Assembly: GCF_014200175.1 (NCBI RefSeq) | Contig: NZ_JACHBD010000001.1 | Location: forward strand, 186,001 to 250,000 | DNA from: Rhizobium lentis | GTDB taxonomy: Bacteria > Pseudomonadota > Alphaproteobacteria > Rhizobiales > Rhizobiaceae | Length of the DNA stretch: 64,000 nucleotides | Direction: 5' to 3' | Shown here: positions 16,556 through 25,968 of the stretch, piece after piece | Numbering within the stretch: position 1 is the stretch's first letter | Layout of the letters: the number at the start of each line of letters is the position of its first letter | Position numbers and translations under genes: made by a program | The notes under the pieces: model-generated | The model's database searches: none | Told to the model about the DNA's origin: nothing | What the model saw: only the letters and a program-made list of their open reading frames with translations

Positions 16556-17572
16556 TCAATGTTTGCCGCTAACACCCGCCTGCGCAAAGGTTGCCATGCC
16601 GGAATGGCAGGCGGCCGCCGCCTTGACGATGCCGGCGGCCAGTGCCGCACCGGTGCCTTCGCCGAGCCGCATCCCGAGCGCCAGAAGCGGCGTCTTGCCA
16701 AGCATCTCGATCGAGCGCAGATGCCCGGGTTCGGCCGAGACGTGGCCGATCAGGCAATGATCGAGCGCGGTAGGATTTGCGGCTTTGAGAATCGCAGCCG
16801 CGGCAGTCGCGACATAACCGTCAATCAGCACCGGAATGCGCTCCATGCGGGCGGCAAGAATAGCGCCGGCCATCGCTGCAATCTCGCGCCCGCCGAGCCG
16901 CCGCATGATCTCGAGCGGATCATCGAGATGGTCGCTATGCAGCGCCACTGCCTTTTCCACCGCCGCGATCTTGCGCTCCAGCATGTCGCCTTCAGAGCCG
17001 GTGCCGGGCCCCACCCAATCGCGCGCCGAACCGCCATAGAGGGCATAATTGATCGCAGCCGCAATCGTCGTATTGCCGATGCCCATCTCGCCGATGCAGA
17101 GCAGATCGGTGCCGCCGGCGATTGCTTCCATGCCGAAGGCCATGGTCGCGGCGCAGTCACGCTCGGACAGAGCCGCCTCCTCGGTAATGTCGCCTGTGGG
17201 ATAATCGAGTGCCAGGTCGAAGACTTTCAGGCCGAGATCATAAGCGACGCAAATCTGGTTGATCGCCGCGCCGCCGGCTGCAAAATTCTCGACCATCTGC
17301 TGCGTCACCGCCGGAGGAAAAGGGGTAATGCCGTGCCTGGTGACGCCGTGATTGCCGGCGAAGATTGCCACCAGCGGCCGGTTGACGGCCGGTGAGCGAC
17401 CGGTCCAGGCGGCGAGCCAGAAGGCAATTTCTTCGAGCCGTCCGAGCGCACCCGGCGGCTTGGTCAGCTGCGCATCGCGTTCGCGTGCGGCCACCAGCGC
17501 GCGGGCATCCGGCCCCGGCAGGTCGCGGAGCAGGGTACGGAAATCGTCGAACGGCAGGCCTGAAACGCTCAT
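16556..17572 (-). CDS. cobT: Nicotinate-nucleotide--dimethylbenzimidazole phosphoribosyltransferase
   Basis: A 338-residue CobT (CobU in the Pseudomonas denitrificans scheme). It activates 5,6-dimethylbenzimidazole to alpha-ribazole phosphate for the lower ligand of cobalamin. Visible motifs are LTKPPGALGRLEEIAFWLAA near the N-terminus, IFAGNHGVTRHGITPFPPAV, the glycine-rich CIGEMGIGNTTIAAAI and the C-terminal LLALGMRLGEGTGAALA with the conserved catalytic glutamate. It is divergent from cobS, with a shared 159-bp promoter region (17573-17731). Confidence 0.93.
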   Translation of the reverse strand: MSVSGLPFDDFRTLLRDLPGPDARALVAARERDAQLTKPPGALGRLEEIAFWLAAWTGRSPAVNRPLVAIFAGNHGVTRHGITPFPPAVTQQMVENFAAGGAAINQICVAYDLGLKVFDLALDYPTGDITEEAALSERDCAATMAFGMEAIAGGTDLLCIGEMGIGNTTIAAAINYALYGGSARDWVGPGTGSEGDMLERKIAAVEKAVALHSDHLDDPLEIMRRLGGREIAAMAGAILAARMERIPVLIDGYVATAAAAILKAANPTALDHCLIGHVSAEPGHLRSIEMLGKTPLLALGMRLGEGTGAALAAGIVKAAAACHSGMATFAQAGVSGKH

Positions 17573-17731
17573 CTGTGCGGTATTCCTATGAATCGGCTAT
17601 TCTTGTTTTCACGCAAACCACTTGTTTGCGTCGAGCAAATCAGCTTCTTTGCGGTGGCTCTCTCTTAAAGCCGGCGAACGAAGCGAACAACACCAAAAGC
17701 GCCGCCGGGGCCTTCGGCAGAACGAAACAGA

Positions 17732-18514
17732 ATGAAGATCAAGGATTATGCGGTCGATACCGCCCGCGCCGTCGCCTTCCTCAGCCGCCTTCCCATGCCG
17801 CCAGCGCTGTTCCACGGCTATGACGGCAGGCTCGGCCGCCTGGTGCGCGCCTTTCCCTTCGCCGGCCTTCTCATCGGCTTTGTCCCAGCCCTCGCTCTCC
17901 TCCTTCTTCTAGGCATGCAAGCCGATCCGCTGGTGGCCGGATTGGTCGCACTTGCAGTCCAGGCTCTTGCCACCGGCGCGCTGCACGAAGATGGCTTAGC
18001 CGATACGGCCGACGGCATCGGCGGCGGCAAGAGCCGCGAGCAGAGCCTCATCATCATGAAAGACAGCCGGATCGGCACCTATGGCGCCATCGCGCTCATT
18101 CTCTCCTTAGCGATCCGGGCAGCAGCGCTTGCCGCCATTGTCCGCCATTCCTCGCCGCTCGCAGCAGTCCTTGCCATTCCCGCCGTCGCGGCGCTGAGCC
18201 GCGGCGCGATCGTCTGGCATTGGCAGCGGCTGCCGCCGGCAAAGGCCGATGGCGTGGCCGCCTCCAACGGTCAGCCGGATGAGGCGGCGATGCATTTTGC
18301 GCTCGTTTCGGCCGGTCTCCTCGCAGCGCTTTTGATCTGGCCGGCCTTCGGCCTGCAGCCGCTCGTCGCCAGCCTGCTCGCCACCGGCATCGCAGGATTT
18401 GCCTGCACCGTCTTCATCCGCCGCCGGCTTGCCGGGCACACGGGCGACACGCTGGGGGCAACGCAGCAGATTTGCGAAATCGCCACTTTTTGCGCCCTTG
18501 CGACGGCTCTTTGA
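17732..18514 (+). CDS. cobS: Adenosylcobinamide-GDP ribazoletransferase (cobalamin synthase)
   Basis: A 260-residue integral membrane protein matching CobS (CobV in P. denitrificans). It joins alpha-ribazole to adenosylcobinamide-GDP, the penultimate step of cobalamin synthesis. It shows [15 protein letters not shown] near the N-terminus, the family signature [20 protein letters not shown], and [16 protein letters not shown], with about six hydrophobic segments. It is paired divergently with cobT, whose product supplies its substrate. No clear cobalamin riboswitch box was recognised in the gap. Confidence 0.92.
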   Translation: MKIKDYAVDTARAVAFLSRLPMPPALFHGYDGRLGRLVRAFPFAGLLIGFVPALALLLLLGMQADPLVAGLVALAVQALATGALHEDGLADTADGIGGGKSREQSLIIMKDSRIGTYGAIALILSLAIRAAALAAIVRHSSPLAAVLAIPAVAALSRGAIVWHWQRLPPAKADGVAASNGQPDEAAMHFALVSAGLLAALLIWPAFGLQPLVASLLATGIAGFACTVFIRRRLAGHTGDTLGATQQICEIATFCALATAL

Positions 18515-18532
18515 AACTCCGATATATCCTCC

Positions 18533-18742
18533 ATGCAAACACCTTGCATTCACGTCTGTTCCATGGTTTCAGCCACCGGTTTTTGCGCCGGATGCGGCCG
18601 CACTCTTGAGGAAATTGGCGGCTGGATGACCTATACCGATGCCGAACGGGGCGGGATCATGGCGGTGCTGCCGGCGAGGCTCGCGGCTGCCACAAGGACC
18701 CACATGAAATCAAACCTCGCCGAACAGCCGGAGCGGCTCTGA
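18533..18742 (+). CDS. DUF1289 cysteine-rich small protein
   Basis: A 69-residue DUF1289 protein. The first half has the family cysteine pattern CIHVCSMVSATGFCAGCGRT followed by LEEIGGW, suggesting a metal or Fe-S site. It begins 18 bp after cobS, and its last base is the first of the aspartic protease start codon, so the three genes may share a transcript. Function unknown. Confidence 0.85.
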   Translation: MQTPCIHVCSMVSATGFCAGCGRTLEEIGGWMTYTDAERGGIMAVLPARLAAATRTHMKSNLAEQPERL

Positions 18743-19443
18743 TGATCCGTTTGACTGTCTTTCTCGTCGTGATCGGCATCGGCCTTGCCGTGCTGATCCT
18801 CAACAATGACGGCAGCCGCATCCTCGGCCTGCAAAGCGACGATTTCGGCCGCGTCGTTTACCTGCTGCCGATCGCGCTGATGCTGTCGGCCGGCATCTGG
18901 GGAAGCCGGCGCCGCGTCGGTGAAACCATGCGCCAAATGATGATCTGGCTGGTGATCATCCTGACGCTGGTCACCGTCTATCTTTATCGCCAGGAAGCAC
19001 TCGGAGTCGGCAACCGCGTGCTCGCCGGCCTCGTTCCCGGCCACGCCGTCGTCGTCACGACGAGCGAGGGCGGCAAGGAAATCATCCTGCACAAGCTGTT
19101 GAGCGGCCATTTCGAAGCCGACGTCAATGTCAATGGCCGAACGGTCGAGATGCTTGTCGACACCGGCTCCAGCATGGTGGCGCTCTCGCACGAGGATGCC
19201 GAACGCATCGGCATCGATCTCACCGGGCTCACCTACTCGATGACGGTCATGACCGCCAACGGCCGCAGCCGCGCAGCCCCGATCACTCTCGACGAGGTGG
19301 CGATCGGTCCGATCATCCGCAACAACGTCGCAGCCAGCGTCGCCGAGGACGGCCGACTCGACCAGAGCCTGCTCGGCATGAGCTTCCTGGAAACGCTAGG
19401 CTCCATGCAGATGCAGACCGACGAATTGCGCCTGCGGGATTGA
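18742..19443 (+). CDS. Membrane-anchored retropepsin-like aspartic protease (TIGR02281 type)
   Basis: A 233-residue protein. There are three N-terminal hydrophobic segments (about residues 4-20, 35-55 and 68-85), then a clan-AA aspartic protease domain. The catalytic motif is MLVDTGSSMVALSHEDAERI (Asp-Thr-Gly), and the second conserved block is DQSLLGMSFLETLG. The domain is single, so the active enzyme is expected to be a dimer, facing the periplasm. Its natural substrate is unknown. The start overlaps the stop of the DUF1289 gene by one base. Confidence 0.85.
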   Translation: MIRLTVFLVVIGIGLAVLILNNDGSRILGLQSDDFGRVVYLLPIALMLSAGIWGSRRRVGETMRQMMIWLVIILTLVTVYLYRQEALGVGNRVLAGLVPGHAVVVTTSEGGKEIILHKLLSGHFEADVNVNGRTVEMLVDTGSSMVALSHEDAERIGIDLTGLTYSMTVMTANGRSRAAPITLDEVAIGPIIRNNVAASVAEDGRLDQSLLGMSFLETLGSMQMQTDELRLRD

Positions 19444-19452
19444 ACCGGCGGA

Positions 19453-20718
19453 TTAATTTATCCCCGATCCGCTTTCTGCAGGCTCTCGATGAGGAGCGTC
19501 GATAAAAGCTGCGAAAAGCGCTGCCGACAAAGCAAGCGACGCCGATGTCAGTAACATCGCGAACAGCGTCGGAATCGCGCCGGCCTCCCGGAGAAAAAGT
19601 CCGGCGATCGAAGCGATCAGCGCTCCGCCGGCGATCGACATGGCGGCGGCAAGTCCGGCAGCGGTACCTGCGAGATCGGCGCGAACCGACATCACGCCCA
19701 GATTGGCGGCGGGAAAGGTCAAACCGTTGCCGATGCCGATGAACATGCAGGGTCCGAAAAACGCCAGGACATGCGTAACGCCTGAGATCGACAGGATCAG
19801 CCCCAGCAGCAGGCCCATGCACGTCGACAGGCGCGCAATGACAAGTGTGGTGCCGAGCGATTTCCCCGCCAATCGGGCAGCGATATAACTGCCGAGAATG
19901 AACCCTGCGGGAACCATTCCCATGAAGAAGCCCAGTTTCGCGCTCGATCCGCCGAACGAACCAACGGCCAGGGATGCGCCGCCGAGGAAGATATAGAGAG
20001 TGCCGGTGGAGCAGGCCATGCACAGCGTATACGTCCAGAACCGTGATGAGCTGAGAAGCTGCCGATAGGAAGCAAAGTAATTGCCTCTCGATCTTGAGGC
20101 GTGTCCGGCCGTTTCCTTCAGCTCGCGCATGGAGATGGCGAGGATGGCTGCGCCAAGCAGCGCCAGAGCGACGAAGATCGCCCGCCACCCAAACGCTTCA
20201 TCCAGAACGCCGCCGAAGCTCGGACCGAGCATCGGCGCGATGGCCCATCCCATGGCGGCGTGGCCGATCCTGTTGGCGGCCTGGCGGTCACCCGCCGTCT
20301 CCTTGATGACGACGAGGGCAACGCAGAAGCAGGCGGCGATCGACGCCTGCATCACGCAAAACAACAGGAAAACACCGATATTGGGAGCTAACGCGCAGCC
20401 GATCGACGCAACGATGAAAATGGAAACGGCGATCAGCGCAACCGGGCGGCGGCCGTAGCGATCCGACATCGCGCCCGCGATAATTTCCGTCACGGCGTTG
20501 ATGATCGCATAACCCGCAATCGAAAGATTGACGAGCGCGAAATCGGCCTGAAACGTGATTGCGATGTTTGGCAGCGCCGGCAGATATATGTTGACCGGCA
20601 AGACCGAGAGCGCCGTCAGCAGGAGAAGGATCGTGCGTCGGGGCGCCGCTGTCGGTGTCATGACCGTTTTCTCTGTCAGGCGGTTGCCGGGAGTCTGAAC
20701 GGAATTGTCGCGTGTCAT
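19453..20718 (-). CDS. MFS exporter, Bcr/CflA (DHA1) drug-resistance family
   Basis: A 421-residue transporter with about twelve hydrophobic segments. It has the Bcr/CflA signature LSVLPVNIYLPALPNIAITF in helix 1 and the MFS loop motif GAMSDRYGRRPVALIAVS between helices 2 and 3. Exporters of this family expel antibiotics or small metabolites including dipeptides and amino-acid derivatives. The start at 20718 is tentative; 20661 is an alternative. Its leader is unusual: a short open frame rich in valine, leucine and isoleucine codons and a terminator lie just upstream (20786-20898), suggesting transcription attenuation. Confidence 0.85.
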   Translation of the reverse strand: MTRDNSVQTPGNRLTEKTVMTPTAAPRRTILLLLTALSVLPVNIYLPALPNIAITFQADFALVNLSIAGYAIINAVTEIIAGAMSDRYGRRPVALIAVSIFIVASIGCALAPNIGVFLLFCVMQASIAACFCVALVVIKETAGDRQAANRIGHAAMGWAIAPMLGPSFGGVLDEAFGWRAIFVALALLGAAILAISMRELKETAGHASRSRGNYFASYRQLLSSSRFWTYTLCMACSTGTLYIFLGGASLAVGSFGGSSAKLGFFMGMVPAGFILGSYIAARLAGKSLGTTLVIARLSTCMGLLLGLILSISGVTHVLAFFGPCMFIGIGNGLTFPAANLGVMSVRADLAGTAAGLAAAMSIAGGALIASIAGLFLREAGAIPTLFAMLLTSASLALSAALFAAFIDAPHREPAESGSGIN

Positions 20719-20785
20719 GGTTTTACCCGTCTTGTCAGCGAGATTGTGGGAGAGTCTGACGAGGCGAGGCGCAAATTCAGGGCAC

Positions 20786-20807
20786 AAAAAAAGCCCCGTC
20801 AGGAGCT
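20786..20807 (-). terminator. Intrinsic terminator in the leader of the MFS gene
   Basis: On the minus strand AGCTCC and GGGGCT form a 6-bp stem (one G-T pair) around TGAC, followed immediately by seven T residues. It lies between the putative leader peptide and the MFS start, in the place expected for an attenuator. A longer hairpin at 20816-20864 precedes it. Confidence 0.7.
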
Positions 20808-20815
20808 TGATTTAC

Positions 20816-20864
20816 CGCGCATAGGGCCGATCGCCGGATGGTTACACCATCCTGCCCATGCGCG
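20816..20864 (-). promoter_or_regulatory. Long hairpin preceding the attenuator
   Basis: CGCGCAT/ATGCGCG and GGGC/GCCC form an 11-bp stem with one bulge, capped by an inner GGATGG/CCATCC stem. Its 5' arm (minus strand) overlaps the end of the leader frame. Its 3' arm contains GCCC, which could instead pair with the GGGGC of the terminator. This would allow alternative structures, as in classical amino-acid attenuators. The pairing is seen in the sequence; the mechanism is inferred. Confidence 0.5.
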
Positions 20865-20898
20865 TTATCACCACGACAAGAACCATAGCGATCTTCAT
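20842..20898 (-). CDS. Putative leader peptide, branched-chain residues
   Basis: A short frame of 18 codons reads MKIAMVLVVVITRMGRMV. Six consecutive codons (residues 6-11) specify Val, Leu, Val, Val, Val and Ile. It is followed by the long hairpin and the terminator. The start ATG lies in the loop of another perfect hairpin (CCATAGCG 20883-20890 with CGCTATGG 20902-20909). No strong ribosome site precedes the first ATG; the internal ATG at residue 5 is an alternative. Leader peptides of this composition normally control ilv genes, but here an exporter follows. Confidence 0.5.
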   Translation of the reverse strand: MKIAMVLVVVITRMGRMV

Positions 20899-21156
20899 GA
20901 CCGCTATGGCTAGACCAATATTTCCACCTCGTCAACGTGAGGTTTCACCGCCTGTTGGAAATGCAATCCGGCGAACCCGTGCGGCCAATGGCGTAATGCG
21001 CACTTTACGGTAACGGCCGGATCTGGCACCTTCGCTCGCAAAACAACAAGACCACAAAGAGCAAGAAGAAACTCCTAGTCTGGTGGCACCCCGCATGTTC
21101 GATCGGCCTTCGCCTGAGGCGAAGGCTTGACCTATGAGTGCGACAGGAGTTTCGCG

Positions 21157-21594
21157 ATGAATTCACTCTGGCCGATCGTCATCGGCGGCATTCTGCCCGC
21201 CATATTCTGGGGCATTGCCGCCATCTTCCAGAAGCAGAGCGCCATGTCCGCCACAGGCTCCGCCGTCTATCTGATCGTCTTCGGCGCCGCCTGTGCTCTC
21301 GCCGGCTTGGTCGCCGCGCTGATCTGGCGCCCCGCTCCCTGGAGCATCGAGGGCCTCGGTTTTGCCGCAACCGCCGGCGCCTGCTTCGCCCTCGGTACCG
21401 GCCTGATCAGCTTCGCGCTCTTCGCTTACGGCGTACCCGTCTCGAAACTCGCGCCAATCTGGAGCTGTAACGTGCTGGTGACGCTGGCAATCGGCGCCCT
21501 TTACCTCGGCGAAGCCTCAGAGATCAACACACTCAAGCTCGCCGCCGGCACCCTCCTCATTCTCTCAGGCGCTCTCCTCGTCAACAGCGCCTGA
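21157..21594 (+). CDS. EamA-like half-size membrane transporter
   Basis: A 145-residue protein of five hydrophobic helices resembling a single EamA (DMT superfamily) unit. It begins MNSLWPIVIGGILPAIFWGI and ends LAAGTLLILSGALLVNSA. Full EamA transporters have two such units, so this one would act as a dimer or with a partner. The start at 21157 has an AGGAGTTTCGCG ribosome site; an upstream ATG at 21127 lacks one. Its 3' end overlaps a convergent hypothetical frame. Substrate unknown. Confidence 0.75.
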   Translation: MNSLWPIVIGGILPAIFWGIAAIFQKQSAMSATGSAVYLIVFGAACALAGLVAALIWRPAPWSIEGLGFAATAGACFALGTGLISFALFAYGVPVSKLAPIWSCNVLVTLAIGALYLGEASEINTLKLAAGTLLILSGALLVNSA

Positions 21595-22007
21595 GGGGAA
21601 AGGGCTTCGCCGAAAATAGGTCGCTGCCTTACAACAAGCGGAACCGCAATACCGAAGTCAGACTCGCCTAAAGATGTCGGCCGTAAATCGCCGGCTGGAA
21701 AAATCGATGCGCGATCGCGAACCCCTGAAGGAACAGGGATCAGACCAGCAATAGATGCGCAGCTCACCCCCTTCAAGTCCGAATACACTGTAATCGAGAG
21801 ATGGACGGCGGGATCGGCATGGTCGACAAGCTCGCAAGCAACATCCGGGACGTATGATACCTCAGCAGAGATCGGCTCGTGTTGCCCCATGACCACGGCA
21901 CAAGTAACTTTGACGGGTGCTGCGGCGTCGTGCGACCTGCTTTCTTGTGGATTTAAGCAGAGGAGCGTGGCGATCGCGAAGAATTCAAACACGCTGCTGA
22001 TGATCAT
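21501..22007 (-). CDS. Hypothetical secreted protein
   Basis: An open frame of 168 codons. The N-terminus looks like a short signal peptide (MIISSVFEFFAIATLLCLNP), followed by VKVTCAVVMGQHEPISAEVS and a cysteine pair in later text. The C-terminal 30 residues are basic and overlap the EamA-like gene on the other strand by 94 bp, which weakens the case. I do not recognise the family. It is the only candidate gene in the 537-bp gap before the LysR regulator. Confidence 0.35.
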   Translation of the reverse strand: MIISSVFEFFAIATLLCLNPQESRSHDAAAPVKVTCAVVMGQHEPISAEVSYVPDVACELVDHADPAVHLSITVYSDLKGVSCASIAGLIPVPSGVRDRASIFPAGDLRPTSLGESDFGIAVPLVVRQRPIFGEALSPQALLTRRAPERMRRVPAASLSVLISEASPR

Positions 22008-22131
22008 CCCTTGCCCCCGCGGTCGATGACAGCAACGCTGGAAATTTTCCGTGTTAAAATTGCGGCGCGTCCTCATTGCCGCTCGGTCCTCTTTGTTTGT
22101 ATTCTGCGCCTGCGCAATGCCGGAACCAGAC

Positions 22132-23064
22132 ATGACCCCACGACAACTGAAGACATTCCTTGCGGTCATCCGCCACGGAAACCTCACGCGCGCCGCTTCC
22201 GAGGTCAACCTCGCCCAGTCGAGCCTCAGCGACCAGATTCAGGCGTTGGAAGAGGAATTGGGCGCCGAGCTCTTTGTTCGATCCCGGCAAGGTGTCGTCC
22301 CCACGCCGGCAGGGGCAGCTTTGAAGGCCTATGCGGAAGAGATCTTGGCGCTGAATGGCGAGGCGAAGGACGCGGTCCGCTCGGCCGCCGGCAACGCCGA
22401 ACAATCGGTCATATTGGGCACGCTCGAAACCATCGCCGCTGAAAGGCTGGCGCCCTGGCTCTCCAGATTCCGTCGGCAGAACCCTGGCCTTGCTCTCAAA
22501 CTCAAGGTTGGCGGCAGTGGCGAGTTGCATGCGCATTTGCAGCACGGCTCCATCGACGTCGCCTTCACTTTCGATCGCGGCCATGAGGACGAGCGGTTCG
22601 CGACGCGCCATATCTGCAGCGAACCGCTGGTGTTGATCGCGGGCCACAACTCGCAGCTATCCTCATTTGATAGCCTGGCGGCGCTGAGTACCGCACCCTT
22701 TGTTGCGACTGAGGCAGGCTGCGTCTATCGCCATCTGTTCGATACGGCCTTTGCGGAAGCGGGCGTGACGCCGCCGCCCATTGCGACGGAAGCAGACAGT
22801 ATTGCGACGATCATTCGCCTCGTTGCCTCCGGCACCGGCTATGGGCTTGTCCCGCGCCTCGCGATCGGGTTGTCTCCGGCGCGTGGCGAAATCGTCGAAT
22901 TGTCGTGGCCGGGCAAACCGCCAGCCGCTTCGCTGGTGATGACGTGGCGGCGCCGGCGCGTTCAGCCGCCTGCGCTCGCCCTTATCCTGCAGTCAGCAAG
23001 CGAAAATCTCTCGCAGGTCAAACCAGCCGATGTCCACCTTCGACGTGCAGGATCGTGCCTGTAG
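22132..23064 (+). CDS. LysR-family transcriptional regulator
   Basis: A 310-residue LysR regulator. The N-terminal DNA-binding domain is MTPRQLKTFLAVIRHGNLTR followed by AASEVNLAQSSLSDQIQALE and FVRSRQGVVPTPAGAALKAY. The effector domain has GSGELHAHLQHGSIDVAFTF and SGTGYGLVPRLA. The start at 22132 matches family N-termini; 22117 is an alternative. The last residues overlap the convergent SDR gene by 47 bp, which it may regulate. Confidence 0.88.
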   Translation: MTPRQLKTFLAVIRHGNLTRAASEVNLAQSSLSDQIQALEEELGAELFVRSRQGVVPTPAGAALKAYAEEILALNGEAKDAVRSAAGNAEQSVILGTLETIAAERLAPWLSRFRRQNPGLALKLKVGGSGELHAHLQHGSIDVAFTFDRGHEDERFATRHICSEPLVLIAGHNSQLSSFDSLAALSTAPFVATEAGCVYRHLFDTAFAEAGVTPPPIATEADSIATIIRLVASGTGYGLVPRLAIGLSPARGEIVELSWPGKPPAASLVMTWRRRRVQPPALALILQSASENLSQVKPADVHLRRAGSCL

Positions 23065-23755
23065 TGAAGCCGTTGCCGATGAGAAAACGGATTGCGTCGG
23101 CAATATCCTCCGGCTGCCCGACCCGGCCTACCGGCAGGCGCTCCGCCATCGTGTTCAGCGTCGCATGCTTGGCGTCGCCGGCGACAAAGCGCCAGATCGG
23201 CGTATCGACCCATCCGGGTGATACGGCGTTGATACGGATGGGCGCCAACTCGACGGCAAGCGCTCTCACCAGGCCTTCGAGCGCCGCGTTGACGGCTGCG
23301 ACCACCGCGCCACGCGCCGCCGGTCGATAGGCGGCGACCCCTGAGGTGTAGGTGATGGATCCCCCTGGCGGCAGGCCGATGGCGCCATGCTTCGCCAGAA
23401 GCAGCGGCCCGTAAAGCTTGCTTTCGACCACCCGCTGCGCCGCCGCAAGCTCGATCGACGGCAGAAGCTGATAAGCGCCGTCGATATTGGCCGCCGTGCT
23501 GACGATATGATCCAGTGGTTCGCCGTCCTGAAACAGCGCGGCGACCTCCTCCTCGCGGGTTATATCGACGGCACGCGTCGCAAGGTTCGGATGATCGCCG
23601 AGGTGGCGGCGGGCTGCCGCGATCTTCTCCCTGCTGCGCCCCACGATCGTCACCGACGCTCCCTCGGCAAGCAGGCGCATGGCAAGCGCCAGTCCCATGC
23701 CGGAACTGCCGCCGACGATCAACACCTTCACACCTTCAATCCTGATAGCAGTCAT
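23018..23755 (-). CDS. Short-chain dehydrogenase/reductase
   Basis: A 245-residue classical-type SDR. It has the cofactor motif VLIVGGSSGMGLALAMRL (TGxxxGxG variant, with GG in place of TG) at about residues 10-27 and the structural DHIVSTAAN motif (NNAG replaced by STAAN). The catalytic region GGSITYTSGVAAYRPAARGA has serine, but the usual YxxxK reads as RPAARGA: the catalytic tyrosine and lysine are shifted or missing. The C-terminal INAVSPGWVDTPIW is typical. The start is set by the GGAG at 23763-23766. Substrate unknown. Confidence 0.8.
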   Translation of the reverse strand: MTAIRIEGVKVLIVGGSSGMGLALAMRLLAEGASVTIVGRSREKIAAARRHLGDHPNLATRAVDITREEEVAALFQDGEPLDHIVSTAANIDGAYQLLPSIELAAAQRVVESKLYGPLLLAKHGAIGLPPGGSITYTSGVAAYRPAARGAVVAAVNAALEGLVRALAVELAPIRINAVSPGWVDTPIWRFVAGDAKHATLNTMAERLPVGRVGQPEDIADAIRFLIGNGFTTGTILHVEGGHRLV

Positions 23756-23860
23756 CTCGCATCTCCATTCGAATGAGACAGCAGATGCCCGAGACCGCAG
23801 CGGAAGAAAAACGGAAGAAATCGATAGCGTCATCGGAGTTTCCGATGACCACGGTCAGTG

Positions 23861-24622
23861 TCAGTTGCGCAGCCGGTAACCGGTCTTGAAGATCCAGCCG
23901 AGCGTGCCGAGGCAGATCGCCAGGAACACCGTGATCATCGCCAGGCTGGTCGCCGGATTGACATCGGCGATCCCGTAGAAGCTCCAGCGGAAACCGCTGA
24001 CGAGATAGAGGACTGGATTGAAGTGACTGACTGCCTGCCAGAAGGGCGGCAGCATGTTGATCGAGTAGAAGCTGCCGCCGAGGAAGGTCAGGGGCGGCAC
24101 CACCAGCATCGGAATAAGATTCAGCTGCTCGAAATTACCGGCCCAGATGCCGATCATAAAGCCGAACAAGCTGAAGGTGACGGCCGTCAGCAGGAAGAAC
24201 AGGATCATCATGAAAGGATGCTCGATCCTGACGTCGACAAAAAGATTGGCAGTCAGCAGGATAATGAAACCGATGATCATCCCCTTGGTCGCCGCCGCCC
24301 CGACATAACCGAGCAGGATTTCCGTCATCGCCACCGGCGCCGACAGCACCTCGTAGATCGTGCCGGTGAATTTCGGGAAATAGATGCCGAAGGAGCCGTT
24401 GCTGATGCACTGGCCGAGCAGCGTCAGCATGATCAGGCCGGGTGTGATGAAGGCGCCGTAGGATACCCCCTCCACTTCCTGTATGCGGGAGCCGATCGCC
24501 GCGCCGAAGACGATGAAATAGAGCGATGTCGAAATTACCGGCGAGATCACGCTCTGCAGCAGGGTGCGGCGCGTGCGCGCCATCTCGAAGAAATAAATCG
24601 ATTTGATTGCTTCGACGTTCAT
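23861..24622 (-). CDS. ABC-2 type transporter permease (YadH-like)
   Basis: A 253-residue ABC-2 permease with six hydrophobic segments. It begins with the family's amphipathic lead-in ([20 protein letters not shown]), then [20 protein letters not shown], and contains [19 protein letters not shown] before the last helices, as in E. coli YadH. It overlaps the ATP-binding gene by 4 bp and forms a two-gene exporter with it. Such exporters move polysaccharide, lipid or drug-like substrates; the substrate here is not known. Confidence 0.88.
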   Translation of the reverse strand: MNVEAIKSIYFFEMARTRRTLLQSVISPVISTSLYFIVFGAAIGSRIQEVEGVSYGAFITPGLIMLTLLGQCISNGSFGIYFPKFTGTIYEVLSAPVAMTEILLGYVGAAATKGMIIGFIILLTANLFVDVRIEHPFMMILFFLLTAVTFSLFGFMIGIWAGNFEQLNLIPMLVVPPLTFLGGSFYSINMLPPFWQAVSHFNPVLYLVSGFRWSFYGIADVNPATSLAMITVFLAICLGTLGWIFKTGYRLRN

Positions 24623-25545
24623 TTTGCCGCTCCCACCAGCGCCACGAAGATGTCTTCGAGCGAACTCTGCCGCGTCGAGAGATCCTTGAAATGGATATTG
24701 TTCTCGCTCAGCCGGGTTAGCAGGGTCGCGATGCTCTCCTGCTCATTATCGGTATCGAAATCATAAGTCAGCCGGCAGCCATCAGCTTCCAGCGTCAATC
24801 CGTTGCCGGCGAAGCAGTCCGGCAGCCGCTCGAGCGGTTCGATGAGATCGAGAATGAGCTGCTTGCGGCCAAGCTTGGCCATCAGCGCCGCCTTGTCCTC
24901 GACGAGCAGCAATTGCCCGCCGTTGATGACGCCGACCCGGTCGGCGATCTCCTCGGCCTCTTCGATGTAATGTGTTGTCAGGATGATGGTGACACCGGAA
25001 GCCCGCAGCTGCTCGACGACATTCCACATATCCTTGCGCAGCGTCACGTCGACGCCGGCGGTCGGCTCGTCGAGGAAAAGGATCTCCGGCTCGTGGGAGA
25101 GCGCCTTGGCGATCAGCACACGCCGCTTCATGCCGCCGGAGAGCTGGCGCAGCATGTTGTCCTTCTTGTCCCAGAGCGAGAGCGCCCGCAGCACCTTCTC
25201 GATATGGGCGGGGTTGGCCTTCTTGCCATGCAGCCCACGGGAAAAGCTCACCGTATTGAACACTGTCTCGAACTGATCGGTCGTCAGTTCCTGCGGCACA
25301 AGCCCGATCATGGAACGCGTGGCGCGGAAATCCTTGACGACGTCGTGACCGGCGACCAGCACCTGCCCCCCGCTCGGATTGGCGATGCCACAGATGATCG
25401 AGATCAGCGTCGTCTTGCCGGCGCCGTTCGGTCCGAGCAGCGCCAGAATCTCGCCCTTCTCCACGTCGAGGTTGATGCCTTTCAGGGCCTCGAACCCATT
25501 GGCATAGGTCTTGGTCAGGTTCTGAACGGAAATAATGGGGGCCAT
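24619..25545 (-). CDS. ABC exporter ATP-binding protein (YadG-like)
   Basis: A 308-residue ABC ATPase. The Walker A motif is [18 protein letters not shown] (about residues 36-53), the signature is [20 protein letters not shown], and Walker B is [13 protein letters not shown], followed by the switch histidine in [12 protein letters not shown]. The C-terminal 90 residues form the extra domain seen in YadG/NodI-type exporters. It is coupled by a 4-bp overlap to the ABC-2 permease. Confidence 0.9.
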   Translation of the reverse strand: MAPIISVQNLTKTYANGFEALKGINLDVEKGEILALLGPNGAGKTTLISIICGIANPSGGQVLVAGHDVVKDFRATRSMIGLVPQELTTDQFETVFNTVSFSRGLHGKKANPAHIEKVLRALSLWDKKDNMLRQLSGGMKRRVLIAKALSHEPEILFLDEPTAGVDVTLRKDMWNVVEQLRASGVTIILTTHYIEEAEEIADRVGVINGGQLLLVEDKAALMAKLGRKQLILDLIEPLERLPDCFAGNGLTLEADGCRLTYDFDTDNEQESIATLLTRLSENNIHFKDLSTRQSSLEDIFVALVGAAK

Positions 25546-25968
25546 GCGGAACTCTTAAGGATTCTCGAAGTATTTCGGCCCGCTATATAGTTCGTCTGTG
25601 ACGATTTGACATCCTTCGGGAACGTGAACACTGCATTCACGCAGCGCCAACACCGTTACTGGCGACGACGGAGTCACCCGCTGGAGATATGGCCAAGATG
25701 CCAGCTTTTCGACTATCATCGCAATGACCAACCCGGGGAAAAGAAAGGTAACAGCCGGTTCGGAATGTCATCATACGGTGATCTTGATGCCCGATAAGAG
25801 AGCCGAGGCAAGCACCGGCATCCGCCCCGCCGCCCATCCCTTTGCGGAGCCGTTTTTCGGCGTTTTTGTTGCGCCCTTTACCGCTGCCTCGGCTTGTAGT
25901 GAAAGTTATTGTTCAGTCACGAAGTGCTTGGAGCCGGCGAGTATCCCCTGTCCAGCCGCGTTCGTCTC

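Noticed and set aside
17573..17731. Possible cobalamin riboswitch between cobT and cobS
   Set aside because: No B12-box or surrounding conserved structure could be identified by eye.
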